In this document: piece after piece, positions 1-8,724 of the stretch | Position numbering within the stretch: the stretch's first letter is position 1 | Layout of the letters: each line of letters starts with the position of its first letter | Assembly (NCBI GenBank): GCA_023269695.1 | Contig: JAHFPS010000005.1 | Location: forward strand, 1-53,646 | Length of the DNA stretch: 53,646 bases | Origin: Rickettsia sp. | GTDB taxonomy: Bacteria > Pseudomonadota > Alphaproteobacteria > Rickettsiales > Rickettsiaceae | Direction of reading: 5' to 3' | Made by a program: the position numbers and the translations under genes | The notes under the pieces: generated by a model | Databases searched by the model: none | The model's input: only the letters and a program-made list of their open reading frames with translations | What the model was told of the DNA's origin: nothing

Positions 1-43
1 ATTCTTCATCTGTTAAATCTGTTGGATAATTTTTTCTGCTCAT
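1..43 (-). CDS. IS5-family transposase, N-terminal fragment (partial)
   Basis: The fourteen visible residues, MSRKNYPTDLTDEE, match the usual opening of IS5-family (IS427/IS1031-like) transposases, which begin with a YPTDLTDEEW motif. The reading frame starts at an ATG whose first base is at 43 and runs off the window. An identical start appears at 53601 on the other strand. Only the N-terminus can be judged, so whether the transposase is intact is unknown. Confidence 0.75.
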   Translation of the reverse strand, partial: MSRKNYPTDLTDEE

Positions 44-116
44 TCTTTTATACTTCTTGCTAATAATACTTTATTCACCTCTATCATACCTTAATTTTAG
101 TTTGCGGACAAGCTCT
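1..116 (-). mobile_element. 5' end of an IS5-type insertion sequence, cut by window edge
   Basis: This is the outer edge of an insertion sequence that continues out of the window to the left. Its terminal sequence, read inward on the minus strand, begins AGAGCTTGTCCGCAAACT near 116 and leads to a transposase start at 43. The same roughly 116 bases occur in the opposite orientation at 53528-53646, which fixes the element boundary. The inner ends and target duplications are not visible. Confidence 0.85.
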
Positions 117-415
117 AACATAAAAAACACTCACTCTGTATACAATAAAAGCTAAAGTGAAAGATATAAACTTACATAGATAAATGCAACTAGTTTTCTT
201 GTATACAGGGGTTCGCTTTTTAGGCTTGTTTTACCTAACAAGAAAAACGTTCGTTTAATTTATAGTCAGATAACTAAATATTAATAATTAATATGAAAAT
301 ATATTATTATAATAACAATAGGTTTATTTAAATATGAAAAATAGAATTAGTTATAATTGACTACTATGAATGGTTATTATACTATAATAATAGTCATTTA
401 TTAAATATAAAAAAT
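117..415. other. AT-rich intergenic region, no gene seen
   Basis: Between the IS edge and the antitoxin start there is about 300 bp of AT-rich sequence with stops in all frames. A GTATACA motif occurs twice (near 138 and 202) and there is a short inverted repeat of AGGCTTGTT / AACAAG near 222-243. I recognise no RNA gene. The promoter of the antitoxin presumably lies here. Confidence 0.4.
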
Positions 416-649
416 ATGTCTACTAAAATAGCAATCAGCCAATTTAAATCTCATTGTCTTGAAGTAATTGAAAAATTACAAGTTAATCAGCAACCAGTTA
501 TAATTACTAAAAGAAATAAACCTGTAGCCAAAGTAGTGCCTTTAGACACAACAAAGATTTCATTATTTGGTATGCTTAAAGGTAAAGCTGAAATAAAAGC
601 TGATATATTAGAACCAGTAGATGAAAAATGGAATGCAGAGTATGAATAA
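416..649 (+). CDS. Phd/YefM-family antitoxin
   Basis: This 77-residue protein looks like a Phd/YefM antitoxin. The N-terminal half (SQFKSHCLEVIEKL, then VIITKRNKPVAKVVPL) is the DNA-binding fold of the family, and the acidic C-terminal tail around EPVDEKWNAEYE is the toxin-neutralising segment. Such proteins normally repress their own operon and bind a PIN-domain RNase. The stop overlaps the start of the next gene in an ATGAATAA arrangement, which is typical of a co-translated pair. The partner is broken here, so this antitoxin is probably an orphan. Family assignment is firm; the exact subfamily is not. Confidence 0.85.
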   Translation: MSTKIAISQFKSHCLEVIEKLQVNQQPVIITKRNKPVAKVVPLDTTKISLFGMLKGKAEIKADILEPVDEKWNAEYE

Positions 650-1057
650 CCCTATAGTATTAGATACTCATGTGTTATTATGGGATTACTACAACCAGAA
701 TAGTTGTCAAAATAGATAAAATATCAAATCAACTTGGCTCAAGAAAACTCTCAATTATTCTTAAGCTCTATTTCATTATGGGAAATAGCTATGCTTCAAT
801 TTAAAAAACGAATTAATATTTATGAACCGATAAAAGACTTTCTTGAATCAATAACTGATATTAATGGAATATCTATTAAAGATATTTCTCCAGAAATCGC
901 TGCTGAAAGTATTTTACTGATGGACAACTTCCATGGAGATCCAGCTGACAGAATTATTGTAGCCACAACAAAATGTTATGGAGCTACACTACTTACCAGA
1001 GATCAGAAAATTCTTACCTGGGCTAATTTAGGACATATTAAATCATTGGCAACTTAG
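642..1057 (+). pseudogene. VapC-type PIN-domain toxin, frameshifted
   Basis: The toxin partner is split between frames. From the ATG at 642 the sequence reads a good PIN start (IVLDTHVLLWDYY, with the first catalytic Asp) but stops at 717-719. The rest of the domain lies in another frame from about 734, with SSISLWEIAMLQ and the late acidic motif DPADRIIVATT, followed by GATLLTRDQKI. Both halves match VapC-like PIN ribonucleases, which cleave RNA with a cluster of acidic residues. One or more small indels between about 700 and 735 disconnect them, so no active toxin is expected. Confidence 0.85.
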
Positions 1058-1162
1058 ACAATTCTGTAAATTACCTAATCACCACATAACTAAATGTATT
1101 CTGTTTTAGTGCAAAATAATTATGCTTAAATAACGCAATTTAATTCTGCACGTTACAAATTT

Positions 1163-1789
1163 ATGAATAAAGAATGGTTAGATTTTCTGATAGATAATCG
1201 TCTAAAGTTTGCTATTCCCTTAAAAATGGATCACAAAATTCGCCTTGTACAAGGTTTTAAGACTTTAACCATTGGAAAAATATTTAGTGATGTTAAATCG
1301 TTAGAATATAAGGCTTGTAACGGTATATTGTGGGGTAAAAAAGTTAATTTTGCTGCATATAGAAATGATAAAGGTCAGCTGATGGGTTTGGTATCTTCAA
1401 TTGAAGTTGAGTGTAATATTTTCGCTTTATATAAATTTCGCTGGAGCATAGAACGGTTATTTAAACACCTAAAGAGCGGTGGCTTTGATATTGAGAAAAG
1501 TCACTTAGTAAATTTGGATAGATTTGAGAAATTATTAGTGGTAACTGCTATTGCTTCAACTTTAATAATCAAGAATGGATTAATACAAAATGCCTTAAAT
1601 CCAATCCGCATAAAAAGGCAAAACACTATTGAAAAACAATTATTTTCACTATTTACCTATGGCTTTGATCATATCAAAAATGCTTTTTCTCAATCTACAA
1701 CGACTGTAACTCACCTAATATGCACATTATTAATACCCCCAAAAAAAGAACTTTTTCCCTCTCTCTTCTTGTCTCTACAAAAATTGTAG
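1163..1789 (+). pseudogene. IS4-family transposase, C-terminal remnant
   Basis: The 208-residue frame holds the last part of an IS4-family DDE transposase. It carries the family signature Y-(2)-R-(3)-E-(6)-K, seen as YKFRWSIERLFKHLK, which includes the catalytic Glu. The N-terminal half with the two catalytic Asp residues is missing, since full proteins of this family are usually over 350 residues. The apparent start at 1163 is therefore just the first ATG in a truncated frame. No clear terminal inverted repeats were found. This is a decayed element beside another decayed module, the antitoxin/toxin pair. Confidence 0.8.
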
Positions 1790-1845
1790 GGTACTTTATC
1801 ATAATTTAAAGATATAAGTGTCTAAAGTGACTTCTTACAATGCAA

Positions 1846-1925
1846 TGACGTCGTTGATGCCCAAACTTAACCCAGACAACTAGTACACCTACGCGGGAAT
1901 GACATTGCCTTCGCAGAGATGACAG
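1846..1925. repeat. Degenerate palindromic repeat remnants
   Basis: The end of the IS4 remnant is followed by half-copies of both repeat families of this genome: a CAATGACGTCGTTG piece near 1843 and the arm GCGGGAATGACA at 1891-1904, then a degenerate GAGATGACA. The piece runs right up to the 3' end of ybiT at 1931. Confidence 0.55.
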
Positions 1926-1930
1926 CTTTG

Positions 1931-3565
1931 CTATTTCGCCCCTTTATTTGCCAATACCCAATTACTATCCAAATAATCATTGCTATATTTAGCCAAATAT
2001 TCCTGATATTTACCTTTAAAATCAGTAATAGTTTGATGTGATAGTGCAATAATCCTTGTGGCTATACTGCTAGCAAAATCTCTATCATGAGTTACCAATA
2101 TTAGAGTACCTGGGTAGTTAATTAGTGCATTTTTTAGCATATGCTTAGATTCAATATCTAAGTGATTGGTTGGCTCATCTAATACTAATATGTTACCTTC
2201 TTCCAAGATAATTTTGGCTAATAATAAACGTGCTCCCTCTCCTCCACTCAAATTTAAAATATTCTTATTTGCTTCATCTTTACGGAATAATAATTGACCT
2301 AATATACTACGCAGAGTATTATCATTTTCCGTAGGTATTTGGTTGGATAACCAATCAATAACGTTGATATTTTCATTTAATAATTCATGATGATCCTGGG
2401 CAAAATAAGAAATTTGAGTTTCATATCCCCATTCATAACTTCCCAAATCTGAGGATATTTTACCAAGAAGAATTTTTAGTAGAGTGGATTTACCAATACC
2501 GTTTGGACCAATAATAACAATTTTCTCCCCTCGTGTTACGGTAAAACTTACATTATTTAATATTTTTTTATTTTCATAATTTTTAGAAACGCCCTTAACT
2601 TGTAACACTAATTTTCCAGACGGTCTTTTTTGCTTAAAATTAAAATACGGGCTAATACGTGAACTTTTTTGTATATCAGGTAGTTCCATTTTCTCTATTT
2701 GCTTTTCTCGTGAACTACTTTGCTTAGCTCTACTAGCTGAAGCCCGGAATTTATCAACAAAAACCTGCATAGTAGCAATTTTCTTCTCTATATTACTAAG
2801 ATCCTTAAACTTTTGGTCGGCAACTAGCTGTTTATCACGAACAAAAATATCATAATTACCAGTATAAGTTTTGATGCTACCATAATCTATATCCAGAATA
2901 TGGGTAGAAATATTATTAAGAAAAGCCAGATCGTGTGAAATAAATACCAAAGCACCTCTGAATTTTTGCTTTAGATAATTTTCTAGCCAATAAATAGACA
3001 CTATATCAAGATGGTTTGTCGGTTCATCAAGTAGTAATATATCAGGATTATTAAATAAACTTTGTGCTAGCAATACTCTAAGCTTATATCCACCGGATAA
3101 AACGGATAATGGTTGATGATGATATTTTTCCTGTATCCCAAGACCTAGTAATAACTCAATAGCAAAAATTTCTGAAATATATCCATCATTATCAGCGATA
3201 ATTTGCTCCAACTCACCTAACCGATAACCGCTTTCCTCATCACATTGCTCATTCTCTAGTATTTTTTCCTTTTCTTGCAGAGCCTGCCATAATTCGCTTC
3301 TACCAGCAATAACAGTATTAATAATTGAAGTATTTTCATAAAGAAACTGATCTTGTTTCAAGCAACCAATACGAGCCTTCTTAAGTATATTGACTTCACC
3401 AATGCTTGCTTCCTCTTCTTTAATTAGAACTTTAAAAAAAGTAGATTTACCAGCACCATTTGCTCCAACAAGTCCATATCTATTACCATTTCTGATATGA
3501 ACATTTACGTCAGTAAATAATATTTTTGCACCATAACTCATGGCTAAATTAGTTGTAATAATCAT
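1931..3565 (-). CDS. ybiT: ABC-F ATPase, YbiT type
   Basis: This is a soluble ABC-F protein: two ATP-binding domains with no membrane segment. Walker A motifs are GANGAGKST (about residue 35) and GPNGIGKST (about 355); both domains have LSGG signatures and LLDEPTNHLD / VLDEPTNHLD Walker B segments, joined by a charged linker near 250-310. The opening, with NRYGLVGANG, and the final TRIIALSHQTITDFKGKYQEYL follow E. coli YbiT closely, including its total length. ABC-F proteins bind the ribosomal E site and affect translation; the role of YbiT itself is poorly defined. It lies 5 bp downstream of tlyC and is probably co-transcribed with ybeY and tlyC. Confidence 0.9.
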   Translation of the reverse strand: MIITTNLAMSYGAKILFTDVNVHIRNGNRYGLVGANGAGKSTFFKVLIKEEEASIGEVNILKKARIGCLKQDQFLYENTSIINTVIAGRSELWQALQEKEKILENEQCDEESGYRLGELEQIIADNDGYISEIFAIELLLGLGIQEKYHHQPLSVLSGGYKLRVLLAQSLFNNPDILLLDEPTNHLDIVSIYWLENYLKQKFRGALVFISHDLAFLNNISTHILDIDYGSIKTYTGNYDIFVRDKQLVADQKFKDLSNIEKKIATMQVFVDKFRASASRAKQSSSREKQIEKMELPDIQKSSRISPYFNFKQKRPSGKLVLQVKGVSKNYENKKILNNVSFTVTRGEKIVIIGPNGIGKSTLLKILLGKISSDLGSYEWGYETQISYFAQDHHELLNENINVIDWLSNQIPTENDNTLRSILGQLLFRKDEANKNILNLSGGEGARLLLAKIILEEGNILVLDEPTNHLDIESKHMLKNALINYPGTLILVTHDRDFASSIATRIIALSHQTITDFKGKYQEYLAKYSNDYLDSNWVLANKGAK

Positions 3566-3570
3566 AAAGT

Positions 3571-4470
3571 CTAATTAGGTAATAATGTGCCATTTTTTAA
3601 TCGTAACTTAACCTGCTTAAGGGATCTTGGACATGCATCGATCACCTCAAGTTCAACCTGTTCCTCAATATCAATTTTAGTGCCAACCGAAGGCACATTA
3701 CCTACTTTTGCTAAGACTAGACCACCAATTGTATCGAATTCATCATTTTCTGTTTTTAATTTCACACCAAGAACTAATTCAAGATCCTCAACTTTCACCC
3801 GAGCATTTGATAAAATGGTATCATTATTGATAATTTTGAAATTATCATTATCCGATTTTTTATCATGCTCATCATCTATTCTACCAACTATCTCTTCCAT
3901 AATATCTTCAATGGTTACAATTCCATCAGTTCCACCGTATTCGTCAACAACTATAGATATCTGCACACGATCTCTTCGCATTTTTGCTAATAAATCTATC
4001 AATTTCATTGAAGGAGCAGAGATGATAGGTTTACGAATTATTCTTTTTAACGGCAGGTTTTGCTTAGTAACAAGGAGTTTAAACAAATCTTTTATATGAA
4101 TAAAACCAACTATATTGTCCAAAGTTTCATCATAAACTAACGTTCTAGTATGAGGTATTTTGCTATTAAGTATTTGGCTTAACTCCTCTATGCTAGTAGT
4201 TAGTTTTACTGCCTTAATGTCAGATCTAGGAATCATTACATCTTCTACAGTTTTATGACCAAATTTCAAAAGATTCATGAAAATCTTTTGTTCTTCTAAC
4301 GTCATTTTCTTACTGTTAGATTTTAGCTTTTTAATGGTATAATAAAAATTATCTTCTCTTTTCTCCTTAGAAAACAGGCTAGAGAACCAGGATTTAAGAA
4401 CGTCAAATTTTGAAGGATTTTTAAGCATAGCCCTTTTAGAATTAATAGAGGGAAGGTCTTCTTTTTTCAC
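3571..4470 (-). CDS. tlyC: TlyC / CorC-type CBS-domain protein
   Basis: The 299 residues follow the HlyC/CorC layout. A short charged N-terminus leads into two CBS domains, beginning at the [14 protein letters not shown] segment and ending near [25 protein letters not shown]-terminal CorC_HlyC domain follows, with [19 protein letters not shown]. There is no membrane domain, as in E. coli CorC. In Rickettsia the orthologue is called TlyC and has been described as a haemolysin; the CorC homology instead suggests a part in divalent-cation homeostasis. The ybeY-corC order is widespread in Proteobacteria. Family is certain, function is not. Confidence 0.92.
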   Translation of the reverse strand: MKKEDLPSINSKRAMLKNPSKFDVLKSWFSSLFSKEKREDNFYYTIKKLKSNSKKMTLEEQKIFMNLLKFGHKTVEDVMIPRSDIKAVKLTTSIEELSQILNSKIPHTRTLVYDETLDNIVGFIHIKDLFKLLVTKQNLPLKRIIRKPIISAPSMKLIDLLAKMRRDRVQISIVVDEYGGTDGIVTIEDIMEEIVGRIDDEHDKKSDNDNFKIINNDTILSNARVKVEDLELVLGVKLKTENDEFDTIGGLVLAKVGNVPSVGTKIDIEEQVELEVIDACPRSLKQVKLRLKNGTLLPN

Positions 4471-4489
4471 ACAACCTAAGCATAATTAG

Positions 4490-4987
4490 TTAATATGGAG
4501 AAACAATAGCAAAATCCTTTAATATTTCTACTTCTAAATTTTCCATAATAGTTGCTTCCTCGTCATCTTGGTGATCAAAACCAAGTAAATGCAAAATACT
4601 ATGTACCAAAAGATGCATAAAATGATCTCTAAAGCTTTTATTTTGCCTTATAGCTTCACTATGAATTATTTCATAGCCGAAAGCTATGTCTCCTAAATAC
4701 ATATAATCTAAGTTAGGAGTAAATTCAAGTAAATGCCGAAAATCTAATTCTATATCAGGAAATGATAGCACATTTGTAGCTTTCCCTTTGCCACAAAATT
4801 GGCTATTCAAATTTAACATTTCATTATTATCAGTCAGTAAAATAGCTAGCTCAAACCTTGCCACTCCTTTAAAATTCTTATATTTACTTAGTATAGCACA
4901 CACAACCTTCTTCACTAATAGTTTATTGATAAATTTATGATTTTTCCACTCTTGATAAGCTCGAATAATCTCTATATCGATTTTCAT
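4490..4987 (-). CDS. ybeY: Endoribonuclease YbeY (rRNA maturation)
   Basis: YbeY is a zinc-dependent single-strand endoribonuclease involved in 16S rRNA 3'-end maturation and ribosome quality control. The defining H3 metal site is visible as HLLVHSILHLLGFDH, with His129, His133 and His139. Upstream is the conserved TNVLSFPD segment (about 71-78) and the LGDI motif (98-101). At 165 residues it is of normal length. It begins the ybeY-tlyC-ybiT operon, 20 bp before tlyC. Confidence 0.95.
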   Translation of the reverse strand: MKIDIEIIRAYQEWKNHKFINKLLVKKVVCAILSKYKNFKGVARFELAILLTDNNEMLNLNSQFCGKGKATNVLSFPDIELDFRHLLEFTPNLDYMYLGDIAFGYEIIHSEAIRQNKSFRDHFMHLLVHSILHLLGFDHQDDEEATIMENLEVEILKDFAIVSPY

Positions 4988-5136
4988 AATATAATTTGTT
5001 GTTGAAGTCTTTCTTTACCAAGCCTTTAAAATTTTATACAATACAAAATGTTTAAATCAATAAGTTTTATAATCATTTAGTACAAAGAATTTTTTATTCA
5101 GCTATAATCTGTGATTTAAGTAATTAAAATAAGTTG

Positions 5137-6108
5137 ATGATAAAAATAGGCAATATTCAGCTACCTCATTCGGTGATATTAGCTCCTATGTCTGGAGTTA
5201 CTGACCTACCATTTAGAAAATTAGTACGAAAATTTGGTGCAGGTCTGGTAATTTCTGAAATGGTAGCAAGTAGGGCAATGATTATTGAAACAAGGCAATC
5301 TTTGCAAAAATGTGCGATCATTCAAGACGATGCTACTGGTTCATGCGTACAGATTGCTGGATGCGAACCTGATATAATAGCAGAATCAGCTAAAATGAAT
5401 GAGGATATGGGGGCAAAGATTATTGATTTAAACTTTGGTTGTCCAGCTAAAAAAGTAGTAGGTGGCTATTCTGGTTCGGCTTTAATGCGAGATGAGAAAT
5501 TAGCAGCAAAAATTTTACAAACTACAGTAAAAGCGGTAAAAATCCCAGTAACTTTAAAAATGCGTACTGGCTGGGATGATCAAACTAAGAATGCACCAAA
5601 TTTGGCAAAAATAGCCTATGATGCTGGTATACAAATGATCACTATTCATGGTAGAACAAGATGCCAGTTTTATTCCGGTCAAGCAGATTGGGAGTTTATA
5701 AGGCAAGTTAAGGATGCGGTAAAGATTCCAGTTATCGCTAATGGAGACATTACCTCATTATCTAAAGCTAAGGAATGCTTACAAAAATCCGGTGCTGATG
5801 GCATAATGGTTGGTCGGGGAGTATATGGTAGACCATGGTTTATTTCTCAAATAGCCCATTATCTTGAAACAGGAGAAGAACTTCCCTCACCTTCAATGGC
5901 AGAGCAGCTAGAAGTTATATTAAGTCATTATGATGCCATGTTAGAGTATTACGGAAACGATACTGGCGTTCAACTAGCTAGAAAACATATAGGCTGGTAT
6001 AGTAGTGGTTTAGCAAATTCAGCAGAATTTAGAGGAGGGGTTAATATGATGCTAGATCCCGTTAAGATTAAAGACAAGATCACTGAATTTTATGAAAAAT
6101 GTTTTTAA
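5137..6108 (+). CDS. dusB: tRNA-dihydrouridine synthase B
   Basis: This is a flavin-dependent enzyme reducing uridine to dihydrouridine in the tRNA D-loop. The N-terminal LAPMSGVTDLPFR segment forms the FMN end of the TIM barrel. The catalytic Cys sits in NFGCPAKKV (about residue 102), and the FMN-phosphate loop appears as IPVIANGD and DGIMVGRG. The small helical C-terminal domain, with KHIGWYSSG, is typical of DusB. A TTG at 5134 directly precedes the ATG at 5137; I prefer the ATG because it aligns with the family start. It converges with the Ulp1-like gene, leaving only 14 bp between stops. Confidence 0.93.
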   Translation: MIKIGNIQLPHSVILAPMSGVTDLPFRKLVRKFGAGLVISEMVASRAMIIETRQSLQKCAIIQDDATGSCVQIAGCEPDIIAESAKMNEDMGAKIIDLNFGCPAKKVVGGYSGSALMRDEKLAAKILQTTVKAVKIPVTLKMRTGWDDQTKNAPNLAKIAYDAGIQMITIHGRTRCQFYSGQADWEFIRQVKDAVKIPVIANGDITSLSKAKECLQKSGADGIMVGRGVYGRPWFISQIAHYLETGEELPSPSMAEQLEVILSHYDAMLEYYGNDTGVQLARKHIGWYSSGLANSAEFRGGVNMMLDPVKIKDKITEFYEKCF

Positions 6109-6122
6109 CTTGAACCCTCATT

Positions 6123-7931
6123 CTAAGCAATGCTACTCCCTCTAGGGCGACTATTGTTCTTAATAGCAGGAGATGTAGCAGAACGAGGTAGAGATGTATA
6201 AGAATCCATAGTTTTTCTTATGTCATGAGCTTTTTTCTTAATTTCTTCGACGATATTCATTATTTTTGCCTGTTCCTTACGTAATATTGGCCCCATATCT
6301 TTAAATTGTTCAGTAGTAAGAATCTTCTCACCTTTTGCCATTTTAGTTAAATTATCTACAATGAAAGGTCCACAATCTTTAGCATTTTGTTGTTGTTCAA
6401 TCTGTAAATCAACGATTCTAGCGTTATCAGGACAAATTTCCTTAATCATCTCTACTAACTCCGATCGTTGTTCTATTTTCGTTCCCATGGGATCATTATA
6501 GGTAAATACTACACCATCCTTATCCTTAGTGATTGCTAAACTAAGCCAGTGTTCATGTCCAGTGTTAAGAGGTATAATGACTGCTTCCTTGCCATCTGCA
6601 ATTAAATCGCTATACACAGCATGCTTAAGAGCATCCCTTAGTAACTCTTTTTCTCCTAGAGAAGCATGAGTAATAATAGAAACTTTTGCTTGATCTATCG
6701 ATGCTTTTAACAAATTACCAATATCATCTTCATTATACAAATAATTTGCTTCAGTTAACTTGCTGCCCTCCGGTGATGAATGTACTGTCTTATCTTGTTT
6801 CGTTGATATCGCCTTGCTTCCTTCATTTGCCATCTGCTTAAAAGCATTGATAACTCTCTTAAGGATATTCTCTGGTTTATAGTCGTTTAGATTCTCTTGC
6901 ATATCCTGAATAGTTAAGGTGTTAATGCCAGGAACATTTTCCCTTTGCTTAACTTCAGCAGCAATCTCAGAGCTTTTTCCTTGACCTTGAATTAATGGGA
7001 TACAACCATTAGCAAAGCTTTCGATGATGTATCCTTGTTGAGGCACAGTATATTTAGCTTGCTTAGTAATATTTTGAAGTTTTTGCGGATCGGATAGGTC
7101 AAAATATATATCAACAGGATTTATTTCTGTTTTACCAATATCTTTTTGGAATTGTTGAGATAATTGTGATATATAATTCTCTAATTTTTTAGCACCACCA
7201 ACTGTATCTTGTAAAATTTCTGCAACTTCTAGCTGAATACCTAATTGTTGATCTTGGTTACTGATCCCAAATTTGCTTGCAATAATATTGGTTACATCAT
7301 CGATAGATGAATGATTGCTGGCTATAATTACCCTAGTATTACCCAATTCTTTTGCTGCATTCACTACTTCATTTAATCTCTCTTTATTAGGTAATTCCCC
7401 TGACAATAATATATTAGGTGGTCTTTTTAGAATCTCTGACTCTATTAAATTACTAACTGGCATAGATTGGATGTGCGAAGTTTTTTCTTTTACCACATGC
7501 TTTTCAGCTACAGCCCTAATTTGGTCATTAGCATTGGCAAAAAACACATGATTAACATTGTTAATAAGAGGTTGCCAATTAGTCTGCAAATTTTGATCTT
7601 GTGCATTATAATTGCCAAAGGTTAAACAAATCTTAATACCTAAGTTTTTTAACTCCGTTAAATCCTTTTCATCAAATAACGGTTTTTCCATATTTGAATT
7701 AAATTGTATATTAAGTATGGGGGTTTTTTTTACTCGGTCAGCTTGATCCAATATTTCACTTACTATATGATCCTTATCTAGTTTGCCATCTTGCATGTGT
7801 GGTTTAAGCTCAATAGTTGGTATTGCTGAGCTAAATTTAGACATGTTGGTACTATGCTGAGTTTCTTGGCTTTCGTAACTACCACCAATATTAAATAACA
7901 CTATATTATTTTTTTCATCTGCTGATGTCAT
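6123..7931 (-). CDS. Ulp1-type cysteine protease with glycosyltransferase-like N-terminal region; probable host-directed effector
   Basis: The C-terminal third (about 400-545) is a C48/Ulp1-family protease domain. A complete catalytic set is visible: His461-Trp462 in GHEHWLSL, Asp480 in TYNDPMG, the oxyanion Gln514, and Cys520 in NAKDCGPF. Ulp1-like enzymes remove SUMO, ubiquitin or NEDD8 from host proteins, and bacteria with them are host-associated. The first 370 or so residues resemble a GT-B (GT4-like) fold: NHVFFANANDQIRAVAEKH, NILLSGELPNKERLNEVVNAA, then GYIIESFANGCIPLI, which resembles the donor-binding E-x-F-A-x-G-x-P motif. That resemblance is my inference and the first acidic residue of the usual EX7E pair seems absent. 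No signal peptide or membrane segment is present, so export would be Sec-independent, for example by type IV secretion. The C-terminal tail is basic and Ser/Arg-rich. Confidence 0.75.
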   Translation of the reverse strand: MTSADEKNNIVLFNIGGSYESQETQHSTNMSKFSSAIPTIELKPHMQDGKLDKDHIVSEILDQADRVKKTPILNIQFNSNMEKPLFDEKDLTELKNLGIKICLTFGNYNAQDQNLQTNWQPLINNVNHVFFANANDQIRAVAEKHVVKEKTSHIQSMPVSNLIESEILKRPPNILLSGELPNKERLNEVVNAAKELGNTRVIIASNHSSIDDVTNIIASKFGISNQDQQLGIQLEVAEILQDTVGGAKKLENYISQLSQQFQKDIGKTEINPVDIYFDLSDPQKLQNITKQAKYTVPQQGYIIESFANGCIPLIQGQGKSSEIAAEVKQRENVPGINTLTIQDMQENLNDYKPENILKRVINAFKQMANEGSKAISTKQDKTVHSSPEGSKLTEANYLYNEDDIGNLLKASIDQAKVSIITHASLGEKELLRDALKHAVYSDLIADGKEAVIIPLNTGHEHWLSLAITKDKDGVVFTYNDPMGTKIEQRSELVEMIKEICPDNARIVDLQIEQQQNAKDCGPFIVDNLTKMAKGEKILTTEQFKDMGPILRKEQAKIMNIVEEIKKKAHDIRKTMDSYTSLPRSATSPAIKNNSRPRGSSIA

Positions 7932-8148
7932 ATGTACCTCTAATTAACTATAATATCTAATGCTGTCAGTTTAAACTAAAAAACCAGTCAGGTCAATTAT
8001 TCAAAGCAAAACAGTGTATTAGTTGCATAATAATCTCACCCCCTTTAATAATATACTATTATAAACATGCACTACTATATTATTTATTGGTAGAGTTGAT
8101 TAAATGGTAATAGTAATTTGGCTATAAAAAATAATATAGGTGAAAATA

Positions 8149-8358
8149 ATGCATTGGAATGATGTCGACGAAATTGCTATGAGTTTAGAAGAAAATTATC
8201 CGGATGAAGATATATCTGAATTAACACTAAAAGATCTTGAGGACTTAATAAAATCATTGAGTGATTTTGACGACCACGAAATTGAAACAAATAAAGAGCT
8301 GTTAAAAGAAATTCTTGAAGCTTGGAAAGAAATGAAAGATAGTAATTTTGAAAATTAA
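8149..8358 (+). CDS. iscX: IscX (YfhJ), Fe-S assembly accessory protein
   Basis: This small acidic protein matches IscX: HWNDVDEIAMSLEENYPD at the N-terminus and the hallmark LSDFDDHEIETNKELLKEILEAW in the second half. IscX binds the cysteine desulfurase IscS and iron and tunes Fe-S cluster assembly, competing with frataxin for the same site. In many bacteria it follows fdx in the isc operon; here it stands alone, while cyaY (frataxin) is at 45.4 kb. A GTG at 8140 is possible, but AGGTGA at 8138-8143 is a good ribosome-binding site for the ATG at 8149. Confidence 0.9.
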   Translation: MHWNDVDEIAMSLEENYPDEDISELTLKDLEDLIKSLSDFDDHEIETNKELLKEILEAWKEMKDSNFEN

Positions 8359-8724
8359 TAGCATATTTTACAATTATTCCTTTGCAATTTTTAAAGAAAA
8401 AACTGTTATAGATAACCCGAGAAGGTTTCAGCCATAGTTATAAGTGACGTCTATTAACGAGGAGGTCGTAAGACCACAACTGTCGAAAGTTAATAAGGTA
8501 GAGCGGGTTTTAGATAGTGTACTTTAAAAGTCGTATGTGGTCAACGTCATTGCGAGAAGACCTTAGGTCGACGAAGCAATCCATAAAAGTAACCAAAAAT
8601 GGATTGCTTCGTCGCCACTTTAGTGGCTCCTCGCAATGACGCTTGGAGATCATCTTTTTTCCTTAAATCAACATGCATACCGAATTATACTTTCACGATA
8701 GAATAAAAAATGTAGGGTATGTAG
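8359..8724. repeat. Intergenic region with a long palindromic repeat (8549-8641)
   Basis: The gap between iscX and the end of dnaE has no gene. Its core is a near-perfect inverted repeat: GTCATTGCGAG ... CGACGAAGCAATCCAT at 8550-8585 and its reverse complement, ATGGATTGCTTCGTCG ... CTCGCAATGAC, at 8598-8640. This would fold into a long hairpin, and it is a family-B repeat seen at many other places in the window. The first 190 bases (8359-8548) include a short hairpin, GAGGTCGTAAGACCACAAC, and are otherwise unrecognised. Confidence 0.8.

Noticed and set aside
1867-2049. 60-residue minus-strand frame at the end of ybiT
   Set aside because: It is an alternative frame over the ybiT 3' end and repeat sequence.
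3587-4099. 170-residue plus-strand frame opposite tlyC
   Set aside because: It lies antisense to a well-supported CorC-type gene and shows no recognisable domain.
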